From Triops longicaudatus (lineage: Eukaryota; Arthropoda; Branchiopoda; Notostraca; Triopsidae), in contig JAGQDJ010000004.1 of NCBI GenBank assembly GCA_022885665.1, positions 186,001-250,000 on the forward strand: a stretch of DNA of 64,000 bases, given 5' to 3'. Each line of letters begins with the position of its first letter. Position 1 is the stretch's first letter. The notes under the pieces were generated by a model, which saw nothing but the letters and a program-made list of their open reading frames with translations, made no database searches and had not been told where the DNA came from. Below are positions 22,600 to 36,548 of this stretch, piece by piece. The position numbers were made by a program, and so were the translations under genes.

Positions 22600-25500
22600 C
22601 ATTATTTTAACAAACAGTACAACCCTAATTTCGTTCTTGTCATGCACGTGGCTCCTCAACCTAAAGCGTTCGCTTTCTCAGGAAGGGGGAATGGAGCCCA
22701 TAAAAACGCAAGGATGCAACAAAACCAAGTGAACGGAAATGAAAAGGAAGTGCGGATTATTACACGAATCTATTTTTTTCCTGGTATACAATCCTACTCC
22801 GGTAGTGGAACAGAAACCTCACTTTTTATGTACACCCTTCTTTTAGCTTACACACTCGTACTCGTAAGTACAACACACACTAAGAACTCGTAACCCACCT
22901 TGATGGGTCCCTTACAACACGCTACCAACAACTGCTACTAAATGACTAAAACGCCTTCGTCATTACAGGCTTGCTGGCGTCCCTTGAGTTCCACCCTAGT
23001 ACAACTGTACTAGGATGATGGCCACGGAACCCAACGTTCCGTCCCTCCGGCTTGAAAGCTTCCTTCAGTGGCCCCGGTCATTTAGAGATCATCACATCAT
23101 CCGTCACCTCGTGCTTCAAGCCACTGAAAATCTGGTGTCACGGTTCCAGCTCTCGATTTACGTTTGCTCAGCAAGCTACAACGTCCGGACACGGCATTAT
23201 ACATGTACCAAATGTCCACAGTCAAGCAGAGGGACGCGCACATCTGGAGACATGTTCAGCTCTTCTCCAAGCCTTACCGGCGTTACCCAAATCCTTTGTA
23301 TAATACAGAACGTGCCATATTGTAAACTCACATTCGTTCTTTTAGGATCAGCTAATTATAGCTTAAATCCCATATTTCACCTATTTCAAGCTTTAGGGTT
23401 ACAAGCTATTCTGTGTCTTGTAAAGGCCTTTTCGACAACCGGTGATAAATGATTAAAATTCCCACCAGTGAGATTTTTTTTATCTAAATATGTGACCTGC
23501 ATACCGCACTACGTCATTTCCTTTGGCTGGCTTTGTGCATACCAAATACCTTAAAAAGACGAGCTTCACGTGTTTTCTACCACGCATAATCTTCCCCACT
23601 TTCACACACAAACGCACTTTCAAAAGAATGCCGTTGCAGCTCTTCGTACTTGTAACCTGCAGCTTACGATGACCGTTTTCCAATTAAGGCAATAAACAGG
23701 TTAGCTTCAACCATAAACGTCGCAGCGAAACTGATGCTATTCGGACGGATGATACCGAAGGTCGGAATTTGGACTGTGATACCCTTTCACTGTGGTCAGT
23801 GTCGTCAACATAGTGATTACTAACAAAATTCTTACGAAATGCTTCAATTGAGGAACCCTAAACGACCCATGCAAGACGAAGCCACAAAACCAAAAGGTCA
23901 CGTTCATTAGCTGCTCCATAACAACACGCATCGACACTGTACACCTTCATTTTTTGAGGGCAATTTTCTCGTAAACTTGGCTACCTTAGAATAGGCCGGA
24001 CGAGTTTCTGAGCCTTGGCAACCTATAATCATAATCGCCTATCGTGAGAAAGAATAGCCGATATTACTATCACGCTACGCATTTCCCGCCCTTAAGGCAA
24101 GTTTGCCCACTGCGTTTTTTACCCACAAAAATCTCACAAAAAGTACGACGCTTCCTAAGAACGTGTTTAGTTAGGGAATAAGTTGAAAGACAAGTGCACT
24201 ATCATAACTTTCTCTATCATGCGTAATGACCCGTTTTTTATGTGGGTTTTCAATATCCGGCGAATGTCTTTATCTGCTTTCCTTCCCTCAGTTCTTCCCT
24301 TTGCGCAATCTCTAACATACACAAGTACGTCTTGCACACTTACGTTAAGCTATAAGCTAGATAACTATGTTGAATATTTATCGGTAAACAGAACAGTTTT
24401 GTATTCCTTGCCAGGCATTGACTACCTTCTTTTACTAGTTTTCCTATTTCTTACAATGTAGCAAATGTTAGCAAACTTTACGCCCAACAACCCATTGCTT
24501 AATTAATTTTGGCGCCATGACATAAAAATACCACATACGCTTGCCAATAGACACCTACTATTCTATTCAACGCAAAAGCTTTGTATCGCACTCTTGAGTT
24601 ATTATTTTAAAAACCCATGTCACAGACACGTCAATCCTCCATACGCTTTTTCTACGACGTCCTTTGTTCCAACACAAAAGTTTTTGCGGTGGTACGGTCC
24701 AACAATTCCCCTATTTCTTCCATCTTCTGCTTCCCCAGACTAAAGAAAACCCTCAGATTCAAAAACGAGACAGGGAGGGAGACGATCTAGAGTACCATAC
24801 AAGTTAAGAATGGATGAGAACAAGAAGCATGACCCATAGTTGTGCATTCGTTCGGAAGGATCAATAATCGTGAACGAGAGCTTGTTCAACTTCCGGACGA
24901 CTTTCCTTTTCACGTTTCACAACTCGGGCTCCTACGCGAAAATGCTAACAGCTCCCCCAATTTTGTGTACTACGCCTTCACTCGATGTACTCGTTATACC
25001 ACGCAAACTTTACTCCTTTTTCTTCTTAGCTTGGACGTTTTTTTTTCGAAACGATTTAAAAAACAACCTTAAAATGATACTTAAGCATGGCTTTTCCACC
25101 ATTATGAGTTGGTAGATTTTTCCTGTCGCTAGTTCCCCTACAAAAGGATTCTTTTTTTTCAGGAGGGGCGGCATACACTGAGTCACGTGCCAATCAAAAT
25201 TAACTTTTCTCCCATCGTGCTCTGAACGTGCACCGAATCCTGTAGCACGAGACCTTACGCTGGCTTCTTCCACAAACACACCAAAAATTGACGCTCCTAT
25301 TGAAACAGTCGATGGGAAGTTTCGGTGGGGCTTTTTAACAACACGTCGCTGCTATAAAAGTAATACAAAGTTTGGAGTGAAATTTAATTATCTATTCTCC
25401 CCCTTCTTTTGCCCTAAACTTAGTACCAACCCACGCCGATACGGTCGGGCACGTTCGCAGCCCTTAACACGCATTTCCCTAGTGGTATACTATGCTTACT

Positions 25501-28500
25501 AAGCAAGGTTCATTTCCAAACGGTGGAGACTTAAAATTACTCGCGCTTAACGATAACTTGACCAGCGAAAACACCTTTAAAAAATAACGCCGAGGGCCAA
25601 TTCTCATCAAATATATAACGGTATTCAAATGCTCTCAATGTCCAGCACAATTTCCGGCCCCGTGCTTCCGGTGGCTCTTACCAAGCAACAATACCATCCA
25701 CCTGCTATTGACCTCAGGTTTACCTCCAAAGTACTTTCAAACTGACGTTCCTGATCTTTCGCCAACCGTTGCTGTGACAGCGCAAAAACCTCACCTCCCT
25801 GTCCCACCCTCCCAAGTCAACAATCCTTTCCCCCCAGATTAGTTACCCCTTCTTGTTGCCAAGGCGCCACGCAGGTAGAATAATTAGACTTGGACCCTGA
25901 AATCCAAAAATTAGCCCTTCATGAAACCCAGAATAACAAAAAATTTGCCTGCCTTGGAATTCTTAGGCAGGTTAAAACGCCCACTTAAAAATACAACCTC
26001 GATTGTACGGACATCGAAAAACATTTTCCGGTCTTTCGTGGCCTATTTTGCAACGGTCTTTGCTAAATCTCCAATTTGGGGTGATCAGATCCATTTAAGC
26101 AAAAATTTCGCTATAAATAACCATCTGGGTGATGTTTATCCGAAACTAGCCAGATCGTCGTTATACACCTATTTATAGTGAAAATGTAAAGTGAGAAACT
26201 CGAAAAATGTATTTTGAAGAAGCAGATTTTGAAAATCATACTTTGTGTCAGAGCATACTAAAACACTAACAATTAAAAATATACAAAATGTTAATAATAT
26301 AGAAACTAAATATTAAAAATACTAAAAAAATAAGTCATATTGACCCCCGCAAATGGTTATGAATTTGGTTAAATGTCTTTCTAGAAGTGTCTCGTGAAGG
26401 CACCCGACATCGTTAAATTTGGCTATAATAGATCTGCTGGAGAATGGGAAAACTATCCAACTCTAACCAAAATTAGCAATGAACCAGCGATTTTACGGTA
26501 GATTTGCATGGGCAGCGACGATTCACGCTTATTTACATTTACAAAAGTGATCCGTTATAAAGAGATTCGCTAAATTACCAACTCAAGGCGTGGTATTTGA
26601 TGTTACAAGCCAACCACGCCCTAAAGACCACCTGAAATCAAGCACCCTGGCCGAGTTCGTTAAATCGTCTACTAATTGGTACTTGCCAAATTTCAAGGCT
26701 AAATGTGCAAAAGACAACATACCAGACAGTGTCTCTTATAAGGCATTTTACGCAGTCCAAAAAGTATTTTCCCCCCTTGGAACTCGCGATGACTCACACC
26801 GAACTTCCACCCCATGAATCATCGCCCACTCGCTTATTAGCTCCAGTTCGAAAACTTGGTCATGAAAAGGCTCATTGGATTGGACTTGTCGTGACAAGTT
26901 TTTGAATTGAGCGCGCTTTTTCTTCCTCCCCATCTTGCTCTTATCCTTTTCCCGAACGCTCCAAGGTGCCTTTTCCGAAAACGAACTAAATTAGAGGACA
27001 GTTAAGGCTACAAGAGAATCTCTTCGAGTCCACCTTCTCCCTCCCTTTTCTTTTGTTCAGCACAGCAAAAACCCTCCCTCCAACTATTTTTTTTTTTTGC
27101 TGAATTTTTGACGTACTGGTGTCTCTCCTACGTTCAAAGAACTGTTGAAGGCCAAAGGTGACCCTCAAGACATACACGTTGAAGCAGCAGCACCAGGTGG
27201 CATTTATACCACCCTCCCTTCCTCCCCCTTTTTACCTCTGTCTCGTCTACCTTTCCTTGCTAGTGTTGCAGACCACTATAGTGCGCTTGGGTAGCTGTTG
27301 AGGTGTCTACCTGAAGACCAACAATCCTCTGTCAAAGCCCCCTTTTACTCCACCCAAGAGGGGGGCCTCCCTTCGCTAGCCAAGCAAAAAGGGAAGTTTC
27401 GTCTTCTTTTTGGTCTATCTACGCTGGCTCTTTGGTTTTCCGTTGGGATCTCGCTGGCAATCGTTGTTACACAAGCTTTGGTCGCGAATTCAAACGTCCT
27501 ACACATATTTTGGGGAAACTTAGACCACTGTTACAAAAACCGTTAGTGCCGACCTAACAGTCGTAAAACGTCAAATGCCAGCAATCTTTTTCTGGTGGGG
27601 ACGGTTAATAAATAATAAAACGATCCCTACCGTTGGCAGACGCAGCTCTTCACACTTGTGGAATTCCTCAGATTTATTTCCCCCAAAAGCAACACGGAGC
27701 ACCATACGGTCAGGCTTTTTTTTCGCAATCAATAAATCCGAAAAAAAGTTGTGAAATCCACTGAGCAACCCAAACTGTACTCCACACAACGGTTCGTCGA
27801 AACGCAGTAACGAGTACAGTTAACTTGGAGACTATCTCTCGCGTTCCACACTTGGGGGGCTCCTGCACAAAACTTCCAATCTATCCCAACTCCAAATGGA
27901 AACTCTTGCCACGCTGTACCGGTTCCGCTTTGCCAAGAACCCAAGCGAGCTCCAACGTGCCAAGCTACCGGCTTCCCTCGCTAGGGTTTCAAAATCGAGT
28001 CAGGATAGGCGGGCAAGTTGAGCCCCGCACAGCGCCAGCGCAAAGCTGTGCCTCCATGTCCCCCTACTGGCTATTTCGCTACTTCCCTTGTCACTTGGGT
28101 ACCTTTTTAATGGCTCGCATTATGAAAAGCGGCATTTGACTCAGAAAAAAAGGAAAGTACCATCCCCGTCAACATTGCAACTCTTCAAATTTCCCTTTTT
28201 CGATAATGATTTCCACGTCTTTTTGCTCTCATTTCCAGCTTAAGTTTTTTCCAGTCCAAGAGGGAAACATTTTTGAGGAGTGGTACTCTAGGACCCCGGA
28301 TCCAACCCCCCTTGGAAACATTTACATATGTGAAGCCTCTTAGGCCCGAAAACGGGGGGAACGATGGAGGAGGGGAGGGGAGAAAACTCTAGTACTGTAC
28401 TATGAATATGAAGCTTCGGCTGAACATATCACGTCCGCCACTCGCCACAGAAAATTTTCTAGACTCTTAACAAATAAACTTTCAACTGTGGTCAGGTCCA

Positions 28501-31500
28501 AAAATAATTTTCAATACACTAACCAAGCCCATCCCACCCTAAGGCCCCAACCAGAAGAAACCATGTGGTCATGAAAATATTACAAATCGTGTACCGCTTT
28601 AATCCCCTTTCTATATGCCATTGTAATGTTTCGGTACTTTCCGTTACCCCTTCTCGATTTGCTAGTTTTAAAAGCGCTTCCAGTGGGTGGAAAGTGCACT
28701 AACTTACAAGTAAGCATTCCTAAAAATTCTGGGCCTAACCTAATTTAACCTAAATTTGATCTATCTTTTATACGATATTTCTTATGGTTTGCACAAGCTT
28801 GCCGGGATAAAAAGCGTTATGAGTTAAATTTGTATGTTCACCTTAAATTTTCAGTTATGGTTTAGATTACGTTCCGTTAGAATGCGAGTACTAGGAATCG
28901 TGGAGGTGTAAGTTGAAAGTACCAATACTTCAGTGTTTATGTATAACTTTCAAACGTAACGGTTTTATGGGCGCGTCGATGTGGCAAATGAGTCCAGCGA
29001 CATAAGAATTCATGAAGCCTTCTTTTCCGAAAGAGCTGAAAATACGCTTTACTACCACGATAACGTCGGTTGATCTTCCATCTATCCCCTTACTCCCTCC
29101 TTCAATGTTGATGGAAAAAGCCGGTTACCTGAGGAGCCATAAAACCTCTTGGAAACGCAGGTATACGCGGTGTATACGAACTGTACAGTATACCTTCCTC
29201 CCGATTCCGAATGTATATTACAAAGGAGCTCGAAAACGGTGGTGTCCTTGGAATAGGGTAAAGCAAAGCTAGAGGCAACGGACAGTCATGGTCGAGGTAA
29301 AGACATCACAACGACGCGCATCACAGCGACAGTGAAAAAAAAAATCTTGTTGGCTCAAGCATCAAGACTTTGGGGGACTTTCTGGGATAGCGATGAATAA
29401 AACCTGCCCTAACAACTAAGGGGATACAATCCCTTTGCCTTTACCTGACCCACCTCAAGTCATAACAATCTCTACGGTCTCTTTACCCTGGTTATCCATG
29501 TTTCTAAGTAGCGCCTATTGTTGTGTAACTCCTCATGTGGGAAACGTCCCTGCTACCCGTTGTTACTTCGCGTTGCGCGTCTTCATTATACCCTTATAAG
29601 CGTGCAGGACACTAAGACAACTGACGACCGTTTTATGATACTGATCATCTAAAATTTCAAGCCTAGGATACGTGATCGACCCGTGAAGGTTTCAGATCAT
29701 CATCTTGCATGTTTTCTACCTCGATTACGAGACAAAGGAACGAAAAGGGATTGAAAATATAAAAAAAAAAACTAGAATAAAACGGCACGTTATAAATTCC
29801 TTTCTTTGGCACTTTGTGCTTCAAAACGTGCTGGCATTATTTGCTCGTCGGAATCCTTTTTCTAAAAAAAAAACGGACAAAAAGACAAAATACAACAGGG
29901 TTGACAGCGACTGACGGCGTACAATTTACAACGTGGCGCTTTTTATCTTGTTACTCTGATAAACGAAATCTTGGCAGTCGGGAGAACATTAAACTAATAA
30001 AAAATGGGCTCATTCAAGCCGAACTGTTTTATCTCTTGTCTATTAGATAAAAAAAGGCCTCTAAAGTCAGAGAAACAACGCCGCTTCTAATCAGTTCCCA
30101 TTAGTCAGGATATCCGGACGCATGAATCATTTTAACACAACGCCTACTTCACTTTCGGCCCGAGCTGTACAATCGTCTCTTGTGTTTGCCTTGACTAAGC
30201 AACAAAAAGGACAACATGGACTGGCCAACAAAAGCAAGCCATACTAATGCTAATAATTCTATTCATCCATTAGTCTCTTTGGACCTATTTTCACACCCAC
30301 AGCCTCCCTCGCAAACACAGAACTTTTTTCCCATAGATGCTCTCTTCGTCCTCTCCAGTGTACTGTCACACAATACACATGTGACAAGTTCGTGATGGAT
30401 GACCACTCGGGTCCTTTAATTGCTCAGCCCTCTTTTTCCCTACTCCTATGCAAAAGTTGCAACTGTCGCTGATGCCGTATACCTCCACCAAAAGGCATAA
30501 CCTTTCCTTACCGACTCCATCCATTCGATCAGACTCCATTACAACTCCCCTAACTTTGCCTTTTCCCTCCGAGTTGTGCTAACCGAACTTTAACTCCAAT
30601 TCGGAGACTCACCGTTCACAGTGTATCTATTTCAACTAACGGCAGCCTTGTTTCCTTCGACTAGGACATCCCTATCGCGTAAGCTTTTAACTGATGAGCC
30701 CCTAGTCCACCCTCCATCCCCCTCGAAATTCAGCATTTACCCCATGTCTCGCTTCCATGACTCATCTTCAGAGTCTCCCAAACGCATGGATGCAATCCTA
30801 CACACTCCAACTCATACAAGCACCATTTCCGGTTGGGCTGCATACCAAGTCAAAAGCTTCTTCGTAAAATCTCCGCTGTGTACATGATCCTTATCTCCTT
30901 ACTAGGGCTTGTACACATCCTTTGCCCTAAAACGTATCATTAATGTCCCATGCAACACCTACCCAAGACGCTCTTTCTCACCTAACCGCTCTGTCGCAAC
31001 CCGATCTGACAAATCTCTCCGGCACACCACACATTCCAGCAAGCTAATACTTCCTGACGTGTGCACATCTCAAGTACTTCCATTTCCATTTTCCACCAGC
31101 CACGTTCAAATGTGGGGGTCTAAACAAAAGCTTTCTTCCCTACATGTCAATTCCAACTTTCGGCTCCATCGTATGCATATTTGCGGTCTGAATCACCTCA
31201 TCTCGCCTTGTCCTCCCTCCCTCCCCCCAACTTTACGGTGCGATTTGTTTTATCGATTAGGAGAAGCATGTGCAGCACGCACGACACTATGGGAACTTCA
31301 CTATTTCAGGAGAAAAAGAACGGTCCTGGAGGGGGCGGGTTCCTGCCAGCACACCAACCTGGTGCTTAATGCATTCTAGTACTATACAAAACTTGTCGCA
31401 AGTTGAAAATGCAAGACAAGCTGGCTAAAGGTTTATTCCTGGCTTGTGGAGAGTAATACGCCGACCGCGTTCAGTGTTGATCCTAATGTCATGTCGGCAT

Positions 31501-34500
31501 GCAACTACCTTAACACACACCTGGACACGCCCCGTGGCTCCCAATAATGCACGTTAATATCCCCGTGTCGGGCCTTTTCTTCGTTGTCGGCTCCAAGCTT
31601 TCCTTCACTTCGCGTTACATATCTTATTACTTAAGCTTAAATAAGCTCAAAAGTCTATCGGAGAAGAAATGGTGAGTTTCGGGTGCATAGAAACCCGCTA
31701 ACATTTTTGGTTGGGAGGGCAGGGGGCGAAGGGGTGGTAGTGTGTGGATCGCTTTTGAAGTGCGTTAGAATTGGGGAAAACTGCGATGTTGCTCTTTCAG
31801 CATTTCCCAATTCCCCAGTTATATGGAGGAAAAACTCGACCCATTCGCTGGGAGCAACAATTACCAAGCTAGCAGGGACGCCGTCGACGCGTCGTTATTG
31901 ATCCACGCAGCTTGCAGACTTTTACCCTTCATCCCAACTCCCTTCTCTCTTTTCTCTGTCTCCCTTACTCTGTCTCTCTCCACGCTCCCCCAGTTTGCTT
32001 CTCTGGGAGTTCGGAGTACTCTTACTCTACAATCCGTGTCGTTTTTGAACGATGAGAAACAGTACACATACACCCCTGTACCGTTGTGTATGTGTGTACT
32101 TACAAGCAAAACCAAAAGGGACTGCAACAATTACGGACTATTGCGTGCAAGAAACCGTCCCTGGCCAACTGAACCTCCCTAACTGACGTTATAGTTATAG
32201 GCTAACGTTTACTTCCCAAAGGCCTGAAACCCTAACAATTTACACAGCCAGTATCAGGTTCATCACACACGCGATGTGTAGAAGACGTTTCCTTCCTTCA
32301 AGGGCCAGTTATCTTTTGTCTCACAATATAGCCAATCAACAACTTATAATACAGCAAATCTCACCATTTGACGCAACTAACTGATTCAAAGAAAACGATC
32401 CAGAAAGATTTTACCAAACAATTACTCGAACTCTGAAATATGTCAACTACTGTAACAGGACCTTTTAATACTATATTCTACGACACTGCATTTTTTACAC
32501 TGCATTTACTTCAGGTTTACAGTAATTTTGTTCTACTATGCGTCAATTTAATTCTCCTCATCTTATAGTTGTAGAAAAGAAAAATGAAAAAGTATGGCAA
32601 TTAATATTCTATTGTTAAAGAGTAGTAACATTCCTGCATTTTTCTAATGGACTAAACATGTGCATCCGATTTCGTTAATACCCTTTGCTCCCGACTGATA
32701 GACAAATACTGGCGTTCTACTGTCCGTGAAAACCATGTAAATCGAGCACAAAGTAAGGTTTATTTGTGAGAATTTGTAATTCTCGAAGGTAAAAAAATGA
32801 ATGAGTTCTAGAATGTGTCCAAAAATAGAATGTAACCTTCGCAATTAATTACCAGTAATATTTGTAAAAAAATACAAAATGTGTACGCTTTTTAGTAGAC
32901 TTTACCTTATAAATAACGTATGAGAACGTACTCCGGATAGCCGAGAAAAACCTTAACCTGCAAAACTTTACGAATAGATGTTGTTCCATAAACGAAGGCA
33001 GTGGAAGCCTTTAAGTGGAAGTGCAAGTTAAATATACACGTCTATTTTTTAATCATCTTAATAAGAACGCAATAATTTGTACGCGTTTCGATTGATAAAA
33101 TTCTTATTTGACTCAAAATTCGCGCCTTTTTCTCACTAACGTAACACGATGTTTTTTTACAAGAGCGAGTATTGTTAAACGTATACGGTGAAGAGGAACT
33201 TAAGTACATTTTTGTAGGCCTTTCATAAAATCACTAGACAACAGTGTGCTTAGCAATAGCAGGGTCTATTTACAAGCTCTAATTAAACCTCCTTGGACTA
33301 ATTTACCTGTTAGGCAGTGAAGGGACTTAAATGCACGAGTCTTTAAATTACCTGGAAAATTCGCAATTCTTCCTCCATTGGACGCCGTATGCCAATCACA
33401 TTATGACATCGGCTGTTGTGGATATATTATAGTATTGTTAAGTAAACCTTATGTTCGTTTAATATTTTTTCTTTACATTTTGGCAGCGTAAAACTGGATT
33501 CGCGTTAAATCGGGACTTCGTTAACGGGAGAATTACTATATAGGCCTCTCATTTGCCCCCCGCAAGCAACACTCCGTGTACCGGCAAACTTGTTTCCTAC
33601 TTATGCTCTTCTGCGGCAGGAAAGAGGGAAATAAGAGCGACATTATAACTCGTAAACAAGAACTCTTCTGGGAAGGAAAAAGGGAAAGGCCGCCTTTTAT
33701 TAATCAAGAGAGCCCCTTCCAAAACTAAAGTGAAATAAAAGAGAGGCGGAAACTTGAAAAATGGAAAACGACACGCTTAACCTAGTGTCTTCATAATTTC
33801 GTTGTCTCCTCAAATACCGCGTCTATTTTGCTCACTTAAAGGGCCCACATAAGTTCTAATTACGTTACACTGCCTCCATCACGACTCGGAATAAGTAGAC
33901 AAGGGACTATGACGTCAGTACCCTACACGTCTTAAAAGCTCTCTTATGTCGTTACGATCCACGACGATTACGACGAGCGTTAATGACATTATTCTCTGTA
34001 AGTTTCATGCTTACGTCCCACGGCAGGTATCCTACCTTTTATTTCTTTAACCGATCAATGAGTCTCTTTAGCTCTGATATACCGTTGCCACAGGTGGGTT
34101 CCCAAAAATCTCTTATCTCGCTGTCTCTTTCTATCACTGCACTTCCCAGGAGAAAAAGAAACGACCAAGAAGCTTATACGATCCATAACGGATTTTTTCG
34201 GTCGTGACCGCCTGTCGCCTCTCCGGTCATATAAAACGCCCACGCAGTGCGTAAAAACAAACCAACGAATTTTTCGGGCTAAGTGAAAGAGACAGCCAGA
34301 TTTGTCAAGCAACACTCATTCACTTTATTCATTGAGCAAAAGGCTCAACAGGAAACATCGATGGGCTCGTCAAGGCTTGTCTGTAAACGAATTCCAGGAC
34401 CCTGGGGCCTACGTAAATAAATGGAGAGGCTGAGGACCACTTAATATGAGGTCTAAGATTAAACATAGGCCTCCGGAAAAACGCAACAAATATTTATGCG

Positions 34501-36460
34501 CGAGCCAGACGCCAATAATCAGTCCTTGAAAGACCTTGGACATTACAGCTGGGGAAAGACCAGTTAAGCCCGGTCGTTTTCGGGGTGTAATTATAACCCG
34601 AGCTTGTCTTAATCGATCCTATTTCCCCACGAAACGAGAGAAACAGAGACACCATAATAAAGAGAGTACTGTTATTCAATTAAGCAAACGGCCGTCAAAC
34701 GAAGGCATTCACCATTTCTAAGCCAACACTTGGGTCACAGCCCTATATAACAAGATAACTACTATTTCCGGCCCTACAATTCCCCTTTCTCTTGTCCACT
34801 CGTTCACGACCACCCCAACGTTGAAGAAACGTAAGATAGTTGATGCATTCGGCTTTGTTTTACACACAAATAGCGACTCTTCTTTTCGTACGTTGTGTTA
34901 CTAGTTTCTACTACGTTGGATGACAGATTACTCGTGGGGAAACCTTTGCACTGTAACAAAATATTTGTAATGTCAAGTATAAAGATCCGTTAAAGCTTGA
35001 GTTCAGCTGTACTTGGACAACAAAAAGCGGTGAAACCGGTCACAGGGCGTTTTCTTGTTTGTTTGCTTTCCTATTTCAAACAAAGGGTTCGCAAGTTGCA
35101 AGTCGTAACTGCCGAAAAGACAAATAGACCAAACCAGCCAGGGTGAGATTCGCATCGCGCATAGTAAATACGATGGGTAAGTGACCACATGGCGTTCAGA
35201 AAAAAGTACACGCACGCATTGATCGATGATACCTTAAATTCCTCGTCAAATGTAGAAAAATTAAAGGAATGTGGTATTGAAAATTTCTGCGGATTTTTTT
35301 TTTACTCTTTCTAAGAATTTTAACCGTCCCTTTTCCTACGAAGGCTTCCTTTTTTTCCAGGGATATTACCCAACCGATTTGCTCCAACCTGTGGCCAAAC
35401 CTGTGGCATCCGAGGTTAATTCGCAAGGGAAAAGGCGCAAGAGCGTAGTAGATTGAGTTATCCGAAAGATTGTTGTGCAAAGGTGAGGAATTGTTGAGCT
35501 CGTTGTTGAGAAACTCCAGGAGCCCTAGCTTTCAACAACACGATTATTGGTGTTGCTTTGCCGTTGCAGGCGACATGCCATAGCGGGGTTTGTTTGCCTG
35601 TAGGGAAAAAGCAAGAACCATTGCTTTTCGACAGATGAACCGTCGAAGGCCATCACCCGGACCGACTCGAAATCGTGCAAATAGCACCGGTGCATATACC
35701 TTCCATCATCGGCAACGGTGATGAGAGGACTTACAAGCCCGATGAATTAAATCGACTGAACAAACGGCAGGGACTTATCCTCTCCTTTTTACTCCCCCCA
35801 AAACAGTCCTAAATCCCTGGTCAAAGGAGACATGGTATTGCTTGCCAGGCTTGTGCAACATGTTGGCAAAAGCGGAATTTGACCGAAAAACTGAGCGACC
35901 TGCGTCATATTTCTACCAAAAATTGGACAATGAGACAATGCTCGAAAGATTACAATTGAATTGGTTCGATAGCGGATAGAAAAGCAGCACAGCAGCGATG
36001 AACCGTGGCAATGGCAAAACCGGCAACAGCAGCATACCACCCTACAGGCAAAAAGGGACGCCAGACATGGCCCGTTCCCATCCGCGGTAAAATTCCCATT
36101 CACCAACGCTCACCGAAACTCAAACTTGCCGCGACATGTGATAGTTTAGTTAAACACACGCAAGACGTAAGACTTGGTTCACATGTGAAATTTATACCTC
36201 TGAAAATTAAGAGTTGGGAAAATGTTAATGAACTTACCTTAATAAAAGCTGCACAAAAGCTACGTCGTCGACACTTGCAAAACGCGGGGAGCAACTGACG
36301 CCACATCTAGTATCGATAATAGCGTTAGACCGATTTTGATACTGGCATAGGTGGCAGCACTCTGCAGATGGAAAACTTTTATTATTGCTTGTGAAACGAC
36401 CAAAACAAAGATATAGGGACAACGTTCTTGCTGGATTGCCCTAAGGTCGTTTGCGACATT
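22600..36460. other. Gene-poor stretch of about 14 kb
   Basis: No coding region supported. All listed open frames are under about 160 codons, often overlap on opposite strands, and show no domain, signal peptide or splice-joined continuation. Composition alternates between AT-rich blocks (for example 26200-26340) and C/T-rich blocks (for example 30300-31300 and 31900-32000). The non-coding first exon(s) and promoter of the Akap200-like gene probably lie here. Confidence 0.5.
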
Positions 36461-36548
36461 GTGCGCTTCAGGTGAGTTTGAAGTTTAAGGGAAGAATTTG
36501 GGACTATTATACTAAAGTCGATTGAAGGTGTTCAACAGGGTCTTCATC

